NCBI GenBank assembly: GCA_007133465.1
Contig: SLMP01000118.1
Span: 1-46,259 of the forward strand
DNA from: Nitriliruptoraceae bacterium
GTDB taxonomy: Bacteria > Actinomycetota > Nitriliruptoria > Nitriliruptorales > Nitriliruptoraceae
Direction: 5' to 3'
Length of the DNA: 46,259 nt
How positions within the stretch are numbered: position 1 is the stretch's first letter; every line of letters starts with the position of its first letter. This document shows positions 17,009 through 25,272 of the stretch, one piece after another. The notes under the pieces were generated by a model. It was given only the letters and a program-made list of their open reading frames with translations. It had not been told where the DNA came from and searched no databases. Both the position numbers and the translations under genes were made by a program.

Positions 17009-18469
17009 GTGATCGACCTCACCGTCCACCCGGAGCCGCTGGAACACGCCGTCACCCGCGCCCGTGAGCGCGACATCGTGATCCCGACCTTCTCCCAGAT
17101 GCGCGATCCCGGCACGCTGCCCGATGCGGTGGTCGCCGAGCTCGAGCAGGTCGGGCTGTGGGACGTGGACCCGCGCAACCTGTTCCGGATCACGTGGAAG
17201 AACGAACCCGTCGAGAAGGGGGGCGGGTTCGGCCCGGTCAACCACCTGGAGCTGCCGCCAGCGCTGACCGGCGTCGACGCACGCATCATCCTGCTGATCG
17301 GGAACTGGTTCCCGACGGGCGCCCACAAGGTCGGGGCGGCGTTCGGTTGCCTCGTGCCGCGGCTGGTGACCGGCCAGTTCGATCCCACCAGCCAGCGCGC
17401 GGTGTGGCCGTCGACCGGCAACTACTGCCGCGGCGGCGCCTACGACGCGGCGCTGCTCGGCTGCGAGTCGATCGCGATCCTGCCCGAGGGCATGAGCCAC
17501 GAGCGCTTCGCCTGGCTCGAGTCGGTCGCCGGCGAGATCATCCGCACGCCCGGCTCGGAGAGCAACGTCAAGGAGATCTTCGACGCCTGCTGGGACCTGC
17601 GTCGCAGCGGCGAGGACGTGGTGATCTTCAACCAGTTCGACGAGTTCGGCAACTACCTCTGGCACCGCACGGTCACCGGTCCGGCGCTCGAGGAGGTGCT
17701 CGCCGCCCGGCTCGGCCCGGACGACCGCTACCAGGGGTTCGTGGTCGCGACCGGTTCCGCCGGCACGATCGCGGCCGGCGACCACCTCAAGGAACGCCAC
17801 CCGGCGTCGAAGATCGGGGCGGTCGAGGCGGTCGAGTGCCCCACCCTGCTCGGCAGTGGCTACGGCAGCCACCGCATCGAAGGCATCGGCGACAAGCACG
17901 TGCCCTGGATCCACAACGTCCGCAACACCGACCTGGTCATCGGCGTGCACGACGAGGCGCCGATGTCGCTGATGCGGCTGTGCAACGAGCCGGCCGGCAG
18001 GGCCGAGCTCGAGCGGCGCGGCGTGCACGCCGACGTGCTCGACCGGCTCCCGGAACTCGGCATCTCCTCGCTCGCCAACGTGGTGGCCGCAGCCAAGTTC
18101 GCCCGCTGGCACGAGCTCGGCCCGCAGGACGTCGTGCTGACGGTCGCGACCGACTCGGTCGCGATGTACCACAGCCGGCTGCGTGAACTGACCGACGAGC
18201 GCGGGGAGCTCACGGCGACCGACGCGGCCGTGGCCCACGAACGCTGGCTGCTCGGTACCGGGCTCGAGTACGTCCAGGAGCTCGACCACTGGGAGCGCAA
18301 GCGGGTCCACAACCTGAAGTACTTCACCTGGGTGGAGCAGCAGGGCAAGGACGTCGCCGAGCTCGACCGGCAATGGCACGACCCGGACTACTGGGACGCG
18401 ATCGCGCCGCTCGCCGGCCCGATCGACGAGCTGATCGTCGCCTTCAACGACCGGGTGGCGGCGGGCTGA
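17009..18469 (+). CDS. Fold-type II PLP-dependent lyase-like protein of unknown substrate
   Basis: 486 residues, longer than cysteine synthases (about 310). The PLP lysine is probably Lys107 in GNWFPTGAHKVGAAFG, comparable to the SHK of TrpB. WPSTGNYCRGGAYD (134-146) is the substrate-carboxylate loop and VVATGSAGTIAAGDHLKE the phosphate loop. A long conserved region HRIEGIGDKHVPWIHNVRNT and a C-terminal helical tail RKRVHNLKYFTWVEQQGK are distinctive. I recognise the type as a PLP-dependent lyase/thiolase seen in fermentative amino-acid and purine users, without a settled function. It starts at GTG 17009 nine bases after the previous stop, with TAGGAGC as ribosome-binding site, and probably works with the preceding PLP enzyme on the same C3 product. 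E. coli-type YgeX is not in the window. Confidence 0.72.
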   Translation: MIDLTVHPEPLEHAVTRARERDIVIPTFSQMRDPGTLPDAVVAELEQVGLWDVDPRNLFRITWKNEPVEKGGGFGPVNHLELPPALTGVDARIILLIGNWFPTGAHKVGAAFGCLVPRLVTGQFDPTSQRAVWPSTGNYCRGGAYDAALLGCESIAILPEGMSHERFAWLESVAGEIIRTPGSESNVKEIFDACWDLRRSGEDVVIFNQFDEFGNYLWHRTVTGPALEEVLAARLGPDDRYQGFVVATGSAGTIAAGDHLKERHPASKIGAVEAVECPTLLGSGYGSHRIEGIGDKHVPWIHNVRNTDLVIGVHDEAPMSLMRLCNEPAGRAELERRGVHADVLDRLPELGISSLANVVAAAKFARWHELGPQDVVLTVATDSVAMYHSRLRELTDERGELTATDAAVAHERWLLGTGLEYVQELDHWERKRVHNLKYFTWVEQQGKDVAELDRQWHDPDYWDAIAPLAGPIDELIVAFNDRVAAG

Positions 18470-18490
18470 CCGCGGCACGACCCGGGGGCC

Positions 18491-18516
18491 GACGACCACC
18501 CCACGACGACCACCCC
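18491..18516. repeat. Short direct repeat in the 99-base gap
   Basis: GACGACCACCCC occurs at 18491-18502 and 18505-18516 in the gap before the 8-oxoguanine deaminase gene. No promoter box is evident there, so the operon may read through. Confidence 0.5.
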
Positions 18517-18568
18517 GCCCGGTGCGACCGACCACCGCCCACCCGGTCCGACGAGGAGGAGGGCGACC

Positions 18569-19864
18569 ATGGGCAGGACGGTGCTACGCGGAGCCCGGTG
18601 GCCGGGTGACGTCGCGATGCGTGACGGGTGGATCGAGGCGGTCGGGGACGTCCCGCCGGCGGCCGACGACGTGGTGCTGGACGTGGCCGGCGACATCGTG
18701 ACCGCCGGCCTCGTCAACACCCACCACCACCTCTACCAGTGGCTCACCCGCGGCCGGGCGGTCGACCGCGACCTGTTCGGCTGGCTGACCGAGCTCTACC
18801 CGGTCTGGGCCCGGATCGAGGCGGAGGACGTCCACGCCGCGGCGCTGGTCGGACTCGGGGAGCTGGCCCTGACCGGCTGCACCACCGCCGCCGACCACCA
18901 CTACCTCGTCCCGGGAGGCGACGAGGCGGTCTTCGACGCGCTCGGGGAGGCCGCCCGCGCCGTCGGCATCCGGCTGCACCTCGCGCGCGGCTCGATGGAC
19001 CTCGGCACGAGCCAGGGCGGTCTGCCGCCCGACCACGTCGTCGAGGACCGCGACACGATCCTCGCCTCGACGGCTGCGGTCGCCGACCGCTGGCACGACG
19101 GCGAGCGGATCGTCGTCACCGTCGCCCCCTGCAGCCCCTTCAGCGTCACGCCGGAGCTGATGACCGAGTCCGCAGCGCTCGCCCGCTCGCGCGGTCTGCG
19201 TCTGCACACCCATCTCGCGGAGACGATCGACGAGCAGCACGACTGCCTCGCCCGCTTCGGCTGCCGGCCGGTCGAGCTGATGGAGGACCTCGGCTGGATC
19301 GCCGACGACGTCTGGGTGGCCCACGCGGTCCACCTCGACGACACCGAGGTGGCCCGGCTGGGCGCCGCCGGGACCGGTGTCGCCCACTGCCCGTCGAGCA
19401 ACGGCCGGCTCGGGACCGGGCTGTGCCGGGTCACCGATCTGCTCGCCGCCGGGGTGCCCGTCGGGCTCGGCGTGGACGGGGTCGCCTCCAACGAGGTCGG
19501 CGGGCTGTTCCCCGAGCTGCGGCAGGCGCTGTACACGGCCCGGCAGCGCACGATGCGGGCGGACGCGCTGCGGCCCGAGGACGTGCTGCGGCTGGCTACC
19601 GAGGGGGGCGCCGCCTGCCTCGGCCGCGACGACCTCGGACGGCTGGCACCGGGGCAGCGTGCGGACCTGGTGGTGTGGCCCGGCGAGGACCTCGCCGACA
19701 TCCCGGGGCCGATCGACGGGCTGGTCCTCGGGCCGGACCGGCGGGCTCGGCTGGTGCTCGTGGACGGCGAGCCGGTGGTGCGGGACGGGGCGCTGGTCGG
19801 CACCGACCACGCGGCGAACCACCGGGAGCTCGCGCGCCGTGCCCGGCGCCTGTGGCCCGACTGA
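18569..19864 (+). CDS. 8-Oxoguanine deaminase, amidohydrolase superfamily
   Basis: 431 residues. It matches the Pseudomonas aeruginosa PA0142 8-oxoguanine deaminase type over nearly its whole length: GLVNTHHHLYQWLTRGRA with metal ligands His52 and His54, LYPVWARIEAED, GCTTAADHHYLVPGG, the signature ARGSMDLGTSQGGLPPD, TVAPCSPFSVTPELM, LHTHLAETIDEQ, AHCPSSNGRLGTG and the metal Asp in GLGVDGVASNE. The reaction is 8-oxoguanine to urate plus ammonia, feeding the same urate pool as the xanthine dehydrogenases. Databases often mislabel this family as hydroxydechloroatrazine ethylaminohydrolase or guanine deaminase; guanine cannot be excluded as substrate. GAGGAGG precedes the ATG. Confidence 0.87.
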   Translation: MGRTVLRGARWPGDVAMRDGWIEAVGDVPPAADDVVLDVAGDIVTAGLVNTHHHLYQWLTRGRAVDRDLFGWLTELYPVWARIEAEDVHAAALVGLGELALTGCTTAADHHYLVPGGDEAVFDALGEAARAVGIRLHLARGSMDLGTSQGGLPPDHVVEDRDTILASTAAVADRWHDGERIVVTVAPCSPFSVTPELMTESAALARSRGLRLHTHLAETIDEQHDCLARFGCRPVELMEDLGWIADDVWVAHAVHLDDTEVARLGAAGTGVAHCPSSNGRLGTGLCRVTDLLAAGVPVGLGVDGVASNEVGGLFPELRQALYTARQRTMRADALRPEDVLRLATEGGAACLGRDDLGRLAPGQRADLVVWPGEDLADIPGPIDGLVLGPDRRARLVLVDGEPVVRDGALVGTDHAANHRELARRARRLWPD

Positions 19865-20019
19865 CCGCGCGGCGGCCGCCGGCGGAGGGGGTTCGTGCGT
19901 CGTGGGCGCCAGCGATGCGGGCGCTGCGAGGTTCGGTGCACCCAGACCGCACGAGCGGTGGCCCGAGCGGGGGCCGGGTGGAGGCCCTTCGTCCCTAACC
20001 CCCGTCGTCGGCGGCCTCG

Positions 20020-20025
20020 TAGCGT
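20020..20025 (+). promoter_or_regulatory. Candidate -10 box upstream of the BMP lipoprotein
   Basis: TAGCGT in CTCGTAGCGTGGGGG within a 266-base intergenic gap (19865-20130). It would give a leader of about 100 bases. Nothing else in the gap is recognisable; I see no riboswitch fold. It suggests the transporter genes also have their own transcript. Confidence 0.4.
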
Positions 20026-20130
20026 GGGGGTCGCGGTCCGGTCGACCCGCGTCCCCTCATCTCCTCTGACGTCGCGGGCCGCCCGGAGGACGACCCCACA
20101 GCCAGCCTCATCGAAGGATCGGAGAGGACC

Positions 20131-21363
20131 ATGAGGTCGAGGACCAGGTGGATCGCGCTGCTCGCCGTCGCCGGACTGGTGGCCAGTGCCTGCGGGGAGA
20201 CCGACCCCGCCGAACCGGAGGGCACCGACGTCGCGACGGAGGAGGCGACCGACGAGGTCACCGAGGACGCCGCCACCGACGAGGCCACCGACGAGGCCAC
20301 CGACGAAGCCACCGACGAGCCGGAAGCCACGGGGACGTGGGCCGGCGAGGGCGGCGGCGAGGACGGCGTCCTGCAGGTCGCGTTCGTCTACGTCGGCCCC
20401 GTCGGCGATGCCGGCTGGACCTACGCGCACGACCTCGGGCGCTTGGCGATGGAGGAGGCGCTCGGCGACCAGGTCGAGACCACCTACATCGAGTCCGTCG
20501 AGGAGGGCGCCCCGAGCGAGCGGATCTTCGAGGACCTCGCCCGCGAGGGCTACGAGCTGATCTTCGGCACGAGCTTCGGCTACATGGACCCGATGGCGAC
20601 GGTGGCGCCGGACTTCCCGGAGGTCGTCTTCGAGCACTGCTCCGGCTACACGACCGGCGACAACCTCGGCACCTACTTCGGTGCGATGGAGGAGCCCCGC
20701 TACCTCACCGGCATGGCGGCCGCGGCGGCCAGCGAGTCCGGCCGCATCGGCTACGTCGCCGCCTTCCCGATCCCCGAGGTGATCCGCGGCATCAACGCGT
20801 TCGCGCTGGGGGTCCAGGAGATGGACCCGGACGCGACCGTCGAGGTGGTGTGGACCTCCACCTGGTACGACCCGGCGGTGGAGAAGGAGGCCGCGGAGAG
20901 CCTGCTCGACCAGGGCGCCGACGTGGTCGCCCAGCACCAGGACACCCCGTCGCCGGGGCAGGCCGCCGAGGAACGCGGCGCCTCCTGGGTCGGCTACAAC
21001 TCGGACATGAGCGAGTTCGCGCCGGACGCGTGGCTGACCGCACCGGTGTGGGACTGGGGCCCGCACTACATCGAGACCGTCGAGGCGGTCCTCGACGGGA
21101 CCTGGACCCCGCGTGAGGTCTACGGGACCATGGCGGAGGGCATGGTCGGGCTGGCGCCGTTCGGCCCGAACGTCGACGACGACACCCAGGCACTGATCGA
21201 CGAGCGCCGGCAGGAGATCGAGGACGGCTCCTTCGCGCCGTTCACCGGCCCCCTCAACGACCAGGACGGCGAGTTGCGGGTCGAGGAGGGCGTCGAGATG
21301 ACGCTGCCCGAACTGTTGTCGATCGACTGGTTCGTCGAGGGCGTGGTCGGGTCGGCCGGCTGA
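20131..21363 (+). CDS. BMP/PnrA-family substrate-binding lipoprotein of a purine or nucleoside ABC importer
   Basis: 410 residues. The signal peptide ends in a lipobox LVASAC, so Cys at about residue 21 should be lipidated and the protein held on the outer face of the membrane. A Thr/Asp/Glu-rich linker with repeated ATDE follows, then the BMP domain beginning VAFVYVGPVGDAGWTYAHD and including IFGTSFGYMDP and WTSTWYDPAVEKEAA. BMP proteins bind purine nucleosides or nucleobases, and the family and context agree. GGAGAGG precedes the ATG. A stem-loop follows the stop before the ATPase gene, a layout that often allows more binding protein than membrane components. The acidic linker suggests a thick or salty envelope environment, but that is speculation. 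Confidence 0.9.
   Translation: MRSRTRWIALLAVAGLVASACGETDPAEPEGTDVATEEATDEVTEDAATDEATDEATDEATDEPEATGTWAGEGGGEDGVLQVAFVYVGPVGDAGWTYAHDLGRLAMEEALGDQVETTYIESVEEGAPSERIFEDLAREGYELIFGTSFGYMDPMATVAPDFPEVVFEHCSGYTTGDNLGTYFGAMEEPRYLTGMAAAAASESGRIGYVAAFPIPEVIRGINAFALGVQEMDPDATVEVVWTSTWYDPAVEKEAAESLLDQGADVVAQHQDTPSPGQAAEERGASWVGYNSDMSEFAPDAWLTAPVWDWGPHYIETVEAVLDGTWTPREVYGTMAEGMVGLAPFGPNVDDDTQALIDERRQEIEDGSFAPFTGPLNDQDGELRVEEGVEMTLPELLSIDWFVEGVVGSAG
20272..20316 (+). repeat. In-gene 12-bp tandem repeat encoding the ATDE linker
   Basis: The unit GAGGCCACCGAC recurs with one base change at 20281, 20293 and 20305, preceded by a partial copy from 20272. In-frame copy-number change would lengthen or shorten the linker between lipid anchor and binding domain without a frameshift. 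Confidence 0.7.
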
Positions 21364-21371
21364 CCCCAATC

Positions 21372-21399
21372 CGGTGCCCGGCCACCGTGCCGGGCACCG
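21372..21399 (+). terminator. 10-bp perfect stem-loop between binding protein and ATPase genes
   Basis: CGGTGCCCGG (21372-21381) pairs perfectly with CCGGGCACCG (21390-21399) around an 8-base loop, nine bases after the lipoprotein stop. There is no U-tract, so it is more likely an mRNA-stabilising or attenuating intercistronic hairpin than a full intrinsic terminator. It ends 13 bases before the ATPase start. Confidence 0.6.
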
Positions 21400-21412
21400 T
21401 CGGAGGACGCCG

Positions 21413-22954
21413 ATGACGCCGGCGCCGGACCCTCCCGCCACCGCCGGGGTTGACCTCCACCCCGGCGGCCGTCCGGTGATGGAGGCCCGGGGCATCAGCA
21501 AGCACTTCCCCGGCGTCGTGGCGAACGACCACGTGGACCTCGCCCTGTACGCGGGCGAGGTCCACGCGCTGCTCGGCGAGAACGGCGCGGGCAAGAGCAC
21601 GCTCGCCTCGATCCTCGCCGGGCTCTACCAGGCGGACGCCGGTGAGCTGCGCCTCGCGGGCGAGCCGGTGGTCCTGCGCAGCCCGCGCGAGGCCCTCGCG
21701 CGTGGCGTCGGGATGGTCCACCAGCACTTCCGGCTCGTGCGGCGCTTCACCGTGGCGGAGAACGTCGCGCTCGGCGATCGCTCGCAACCCCTGGTGATGT
21801 CGACCCCGGACGTCCAGCGGGCGGTGGTCGCGCTCGGCGAGCGGTACGGCCTGCCCGTCCGGCCGGAGGCCGTCGTCGGGGACCTCACGGTCGGCGAACA
21901 GCAACGGGTCGAGATCGTCAAGACCCTCTACCGCGGCGTCGACGTCCTGCTGCTCGACGAACCCACCTCGGTGCTGACCCCGCAGGAGACCGAGGCGCTG
22001 TTCGGGACGGTCCGTGCCATGGCCGCCGAGGGCAAGGCCGTCGTGTTCATCAGCCACAAGCTCGCCGAGGTGGTGGCGATCGCCGACCGGGTCACCGTCA
22101 TGCGCGACGGGCGGGTCGTCGGCAGCCAACCGGTCGCGAGCACCTCCGTGCGGGAGCTCGCGCGGCTGATGGTCGGGCGGGCGATCGACCTGGACGTGGT
22201 CCGCCCGCCCCAGCGACCGGGCGAGGTCGTGCTCACGCTCGACCACGTCACCGTCGACCACGACACGCGGCGTGGCAGCCTCACCGACGTGTCCCTCGAG
22301 GTGGCGGCCGGGGAGATCGTCGGCATCGCCGGTGTGTCCGGCAACGGGCAGCGCCCGCTCGCCGAGGTGGCCGCCGGGCTGCTCGCCCCGGACCACGGCC
22401 GCGTCGTCGTCGGCGGACGGGACGTGACCGGTCGCGGACCGCGCGCCGCGCGGGCGGCCGGGCTCGCCTACATCCCGGAGGACCGGCTCGGGACCGGGCT
22501 GGCGCCGAGCCTGACGATCGCGGAGAACCTGCAGCTCACGCGCCCGCACGGGCCGGTGCTCGACCGGCGCCGCTGGACCGCCGACGCCACGCGGCTGATG
22601 CAGGAGTTCGACATCCGGGCACCGGGGCCTGCCACGACCACCAGCAGCCTCTCGGGCGGCAACATCCAGAAGGTGCTGCTGGCCCGCGAACTCGACGCCG
22701 GCCCCAGCACGATCGTCGCTGCCGCCCCGACCCGCGGGCTCGACGTCGGCGCGATCGACACCGTCCGCCGGCTGCTCGCCGAGCGGCGGCTGCAAGGGTG
22801 CGGGATCCTGCTCATCTCGGAGGACCTCGACGAGGTGGTGACGCTCGCCGATCGCATCCTCGTGCTCTTCGAGGGACGCCTCGTGCACACGTGCGACGCC
22901 GAGGGGGCGGACATCACCGAGCTCGGGCTCGCGATGGCGGGGGCCGGTCGATGA
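21413..22954 (+). CDS. ABC transporter ATPase, tandem nucleotide-binding domains, nucleoside/simple-sugar type
   Basis: 513 residues with two ABC domains. The first is complete: Walker A GENGAGKST, Q-loop MVHQHFR, signature LTVGEQQRVEI and Walker B VLLLDEPTSVLTP. The second has a degenerate Walker A (GVSGNGQRP, no Lys) but a good signature SLSGGNIQKV; its Walker B region reads IVAAAPTRGLDVG, with the catalytic Glu replaced. This asymmetry is normal in the RbsA/YufO group. The ATG at 21413 follows CGGAGGACGCCG. It overlaps the first permease (ATGA). With the BMP lipoprotein and two permeases it makes a four-gene nucleoside or purine importer. Confidence 0.92.
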   Translation: MTPAPDPPATAGVDLHPGGRPVMEARGISKHFPGVVANDHVDLALYAGEVHALLGENGAGKSTLASILAGLYQADAGELRLAGEPVVLRSPREALARGVGMVHQHFRLVRRFTVAENVALGDRSQPLVMSTPDVQRAVVALGERYGLPVRPEAVVGDLTVGEQQRVEIVKTLYRGVDVLLLDEPTSVLTPQETEALFGTVRAMAAEGKAVVFISHKLAEVVAIADRVTVMRDGRVVGSQPVASTSVRELARLMVGRAIDLDVVRPPQRPGEVVLTLDHVTVDHDTRRGSLTDVSLEVAAGEIVGIAGVSGNGQRPLAEVAAGLLAPDHGRVVVGGRDVTGRGPRAARAAGLAYIPEDRLGTGLAPSLTIAENLQLTRPHGPVLDRRRWTADATRLMQEFDIRAPGPATTTSSLSGGNIQKVLLARELDAGPSTIVAAAPTRGLDVGAIDTVRRLLAERRLQGCGILLISEDLDEVVTLADRILVLFEGRLVHTCDAEGADITELGLAMAGAGR

Positions 22955-24219
22955 GCGCACCCACCCGTGACCGCGTCGACGACACCCCCCCGTCGGGAAC
23001 CATCCGGGCACCGCGTCGGCTCGCGCTCGAACCGCGCCAGGAGGTGTCGCGCGGGGTCCTCGTCGCCGTGCCGGTGCTCGCGGTGCTGCTCGCCCTGATC
23101 GTCAGCGCGCTGTTCCTGCGGTTGACCGGCCACGACCCCGTCACCGTCTACCGCGTGATGGTGCGGGCGTCCTTCGCGTCGCGCTTCGGGATCGCGGACA
23201 CGCTGGTCAGCGCCACCCCGCTGATCCTCACCGGACTCGCCGCGCTGGTCAGCTTCCGGGTGAGACTGTGGAACATCGGTGCCGAGGGGCAGCTCTACCT
23301 CGGTGCCGTCGCGGCGGCCGGGATGGCGCTGCTGCTCGGCGACCGGCTGGCGACCCCGGTCAACGTCGTGCTGATGATCGTCGCCGGCGCCCTCGGCGGG
23401 ATGGCCTGGATCGCGATCCCCGCGCTCGCCCGCGCCTGGCTGCGGACCAACGAGATCATCACCACGCTGCTGCTCAACTCGGTCGCCCTGCTGTTCATCA
23501 ACTGGCTGATCTTCGGGTCCCGCAGCATCTGGCGCGACCCGGACTCCGGGCAGTTCCCCCAGGGGCAGCGGATCCCGGCGGCAGCCGAGTTCCCCCGTTT
23601 CGGGACCACCCGCGTCCACCTCGGGCTCCTCGTCGCCGTGCTCGCGGCGGTGGTGGTCTGGCTGGTGCTGACCCGGACCCGGTTCGGGTTCCGCATGCGC
23701 GTGCTCGGGGACTCGGAGGACGCCGCGCGCTACGCCGGCGTGCCCGTCCGCGGGATGGTGCTCGCCGTGCTGCTGCTGTCGGGGGCCCTGGCCGGCATCG
23801 CCGGGGCGGCGGAGGTCGGCGGGCTCTCGCGCCGGCTGGACCCGAGCAGCCTCGCGATCGGGCTCGGCTACGCCGGCATCATCGTCGCGGCCCTCGCCCG
23901 CCTGAACCCGGGCGGGGTCGTGCTCGTCGCCGTCCTGCTCGGCGGGGTCCGCAACGCCGGGACCGCGCTGCAGAGCCTGCCCGACCGGGTGCCGATGGAG
24001 GTCGCGGTGATGCTCGAGGGCGCGATCCTGCTGTTCGCGCTGGGCAGCGAGGTGCTGGTGCGCTACCGCATCCAGTGGCCCTGGAGCCGCCCCGCGGACG
24101 ACCCGGCGCAGGGCGCGGGCGCGGCGGAGGGCACGGACGCGGCGGAGGGCGCGGCCGACCCGGCGCCGGGTGTGGATGCTGCGGATGCTGCGGAGAGCGC
24201 GGGAGGTGCGGCGGGATGA
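22951..24219 (+). CDS. ABC transporter permease 1 (nucleoside/BMP type, YufP-like)
   Basis: 422 residues, a BPD_transp_2 permease with about eight to ten membrane spans. The segment RVRLWNIGAEGQLYLGAVAA is the hallmark of the family, and TNEIITTLLLNSVALLFINW lies in the core. The cytoplasmic N-terminus (about 40 residues) is Pro/Arg-rich, and the C-terminal tail of about 45 residues is Ala/Glu/Asp-rich low complexity (GAGAAEGTDAAEGAADPAPG), so extensions beyond the membrane core are likely disordered. Start and stop both overlap neighbours by ATGA, so it is coupled to the ATPase and the second permease. Confidence 0.9.
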   Translation: MSAPTRDRVDDTPPSGTIRAPRRLALEPRQEVSRGVLVAVPVLAVLLALIVSALFLRLTGHDPVTVYRVMVRASFASRFGIADTLVSATPLILTGLAALVSFRVRLWNIGAEGQLYLGAVAAAGMALLLGDRLATPVNVVLMIVAGALGGMAWIAIPALARAWLRTNEIITTLLLNSVALLFINWLIFGSRSIWRDPDSGQFPQGQRIPAAAEFPRFGTTRVHLGLLVAVLAAVVVWLVLTRTRFGFRMRVLGDSEDAARYAGVPVRGMVLAVLLLSGALAGIAGAAEVGGLSRRLDPSSLAIGLGYAGIIVAALARLNPGGVVLVAVLLGGVRNAGTALQSLPDRVPMEVAVMLEGAILLFALGSEVLVRYRIQWPWSRPADDPAQGAGAAEGTDAAEGAADPAPGVDAADAAESAGGAAG

Positions 24220-25160
24220 ACGACTCCGTCCTGGCCTTCACCCTCGCCGCGGCCGTGGCGGCCGGCACCCCGCTCGCGCTCGCCGCGCTCGGCGAGCTCA
24301 TCACCGAACGCTCCGGCATCCTCAACCTCGGGGTCGAGGGCATGATGCTGCTCGGCGCCGTCACGACCTTCCTCGTCGCCTCGGCCACCGGCAGCACCGC
24401 CCTCGCGATGCTGGCCGGCGCCGCCGCCGGCGCGGCCCTCGCCCTCGCGCACGCCGCGCTGTCGATCAGCCTGCGGGCGAACCAGATCGTCTCCGGGCTC
24501 GCGCTCGTCATCTTCGGCACCGGCCTGTCGACCTACCTCGGCCGGCCCGTCGAGGGGGTCCCGCTGCCGCCGGGGGCGCGGATCACGCGCACGAGCGTCC
24601 CCCTGCTGCAGGACCTGCCGTTCCTCGGCCGCGTGCTGTTCCAGCAGGACCTGGTCGTCTACGCGACCTGGGTGCTGACGGCGCTGACGGCGCTCTACCT
24701 GTTCCGTACCCGCCCCGGGTTGGCGTTGCGCTCCGTGGGGGAGTCGCCGGCGACCGCCGATGCGATGGGTCTGCGGGTCAACACGATCCGCTACGTGCAC
24801 ACCGTGATCGGCGGCGTGCTGTGCGGGGTCGCCGGCGCGTACCTGATCCTCGCCCGGGTCCCGGCCTGGTCGCAGGCGGCCACCACCAACGGCATCGGGT
24901 TCATCGCGATCGCGCTGGTGGTGTTCGCATCGTGGCGACCGTGGCGCGCGCTGCTCGGGGCCTACATCTTCGGGCTGGCGTTGCGGGCCAACTTCGCGCT
25001 CCAGGCCGCCGGCGTGACCGCCATCCCGGCGGAGTTCCTGGCCATGGCCCCCTACCTGCTGACGATCCTCGTCCTGATCGCCCTGTCCGCCTCCGACCTC
25101 CGCCACCGCGCCGGCGCGCCGGAGGCGCTCGGCCTCGCGTACGCCCGCGAGGAACGTTGA
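24216..25160 (+). CDS. ABC transporter permease 2 (nucleoside/BMP type, YufQ-like)
   Basis: 314 residues, almost entirely membrane-embedded, the partner of permease 1. The family signature [18 protein letters not shown] follows the first span, and [19 protein letters not shown] lies in a late span. It starts at ATG 24216 inside the previous stop. After it come 112 bases with a weak hairpin, then the oxidoreductase gene. Together the two permeases form the channel for the substrate delivered by the BMP lipoprotein. Confidence 0.9.
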   Translation: MNDSVLAFTLAAAVAAGTPLALAALGELITERSGILNLGVEGMMLLGAVTTFLVASATGSTALAMLAGAAAGAALALAHAALSISLRANQIVSGLALVIFGTGLSTYLGRPVEGVPLPPGARITRTSVPLLQDLPFLGRVLFQQDLVVYATWVLTALTALYLFRTRPGLALRSVGESPATADAMGLRVNTIRYVHTVIGGVLCGVAGAYLILARVPAWSQAATTNGIGFIAIALVVFASWRPWRALLGAYIFGLALRANFALQAAGVTAIPAEFLAMAPYLLTILVLIALSASDLRHRAGAPEALGLAYAREER

Positions 25161-25168
25161 GCCCTCGA

Positions 25169-25191
25169 CCTGGCGCCGCCGACCTGCCAGG
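25169..25191 (+). terminator. Imperfect hairpin after the transporter genes
   Basis: CCTGGC (25169-25174) pairs with GCCAGG (25186-25191) over an 11-base loop, with three further C-G pairs outside an internal loop. It begins nine bases after the permease stop. There is no T-run, so it is at most a weak or partial terminator. Confidence 0.3.
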
Positions 25192-25272
25192 CTCGGGGGA
25201 GCCGCCCGCCCGCACCCGCCGACCCGCCAGCCGTCCACGCGACCACCGCCCCCGACGATCGAGGAGCCGCCG

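Noticed and set aside
18491-18516. Possible CRISPR-like repeat
   Set aside because: Two 12-bp copies two bases apart, with no spacers and no cas genes.
15569-18535. A 988-codon minus-strand frame opposite the PLP enzyme genes
   Set aside because: Low-complexity Val/Arg/Asp/Gly/His composition with no domain; it mirrors two well-supported plus-strand enzymes.
19865-20130. A purine riboswitch upstream of the BMP lipoprotein
   Set aside because: I could not find the conserved three-way-junction core or loop-loop pairing; only a -10 box is visible.
18901-21600. An 899-codon minus-strand frame opposite the deaminase and BMP genes
   Set aside because: Antisense shadow of genes with clear motifs; no recognisable fold.
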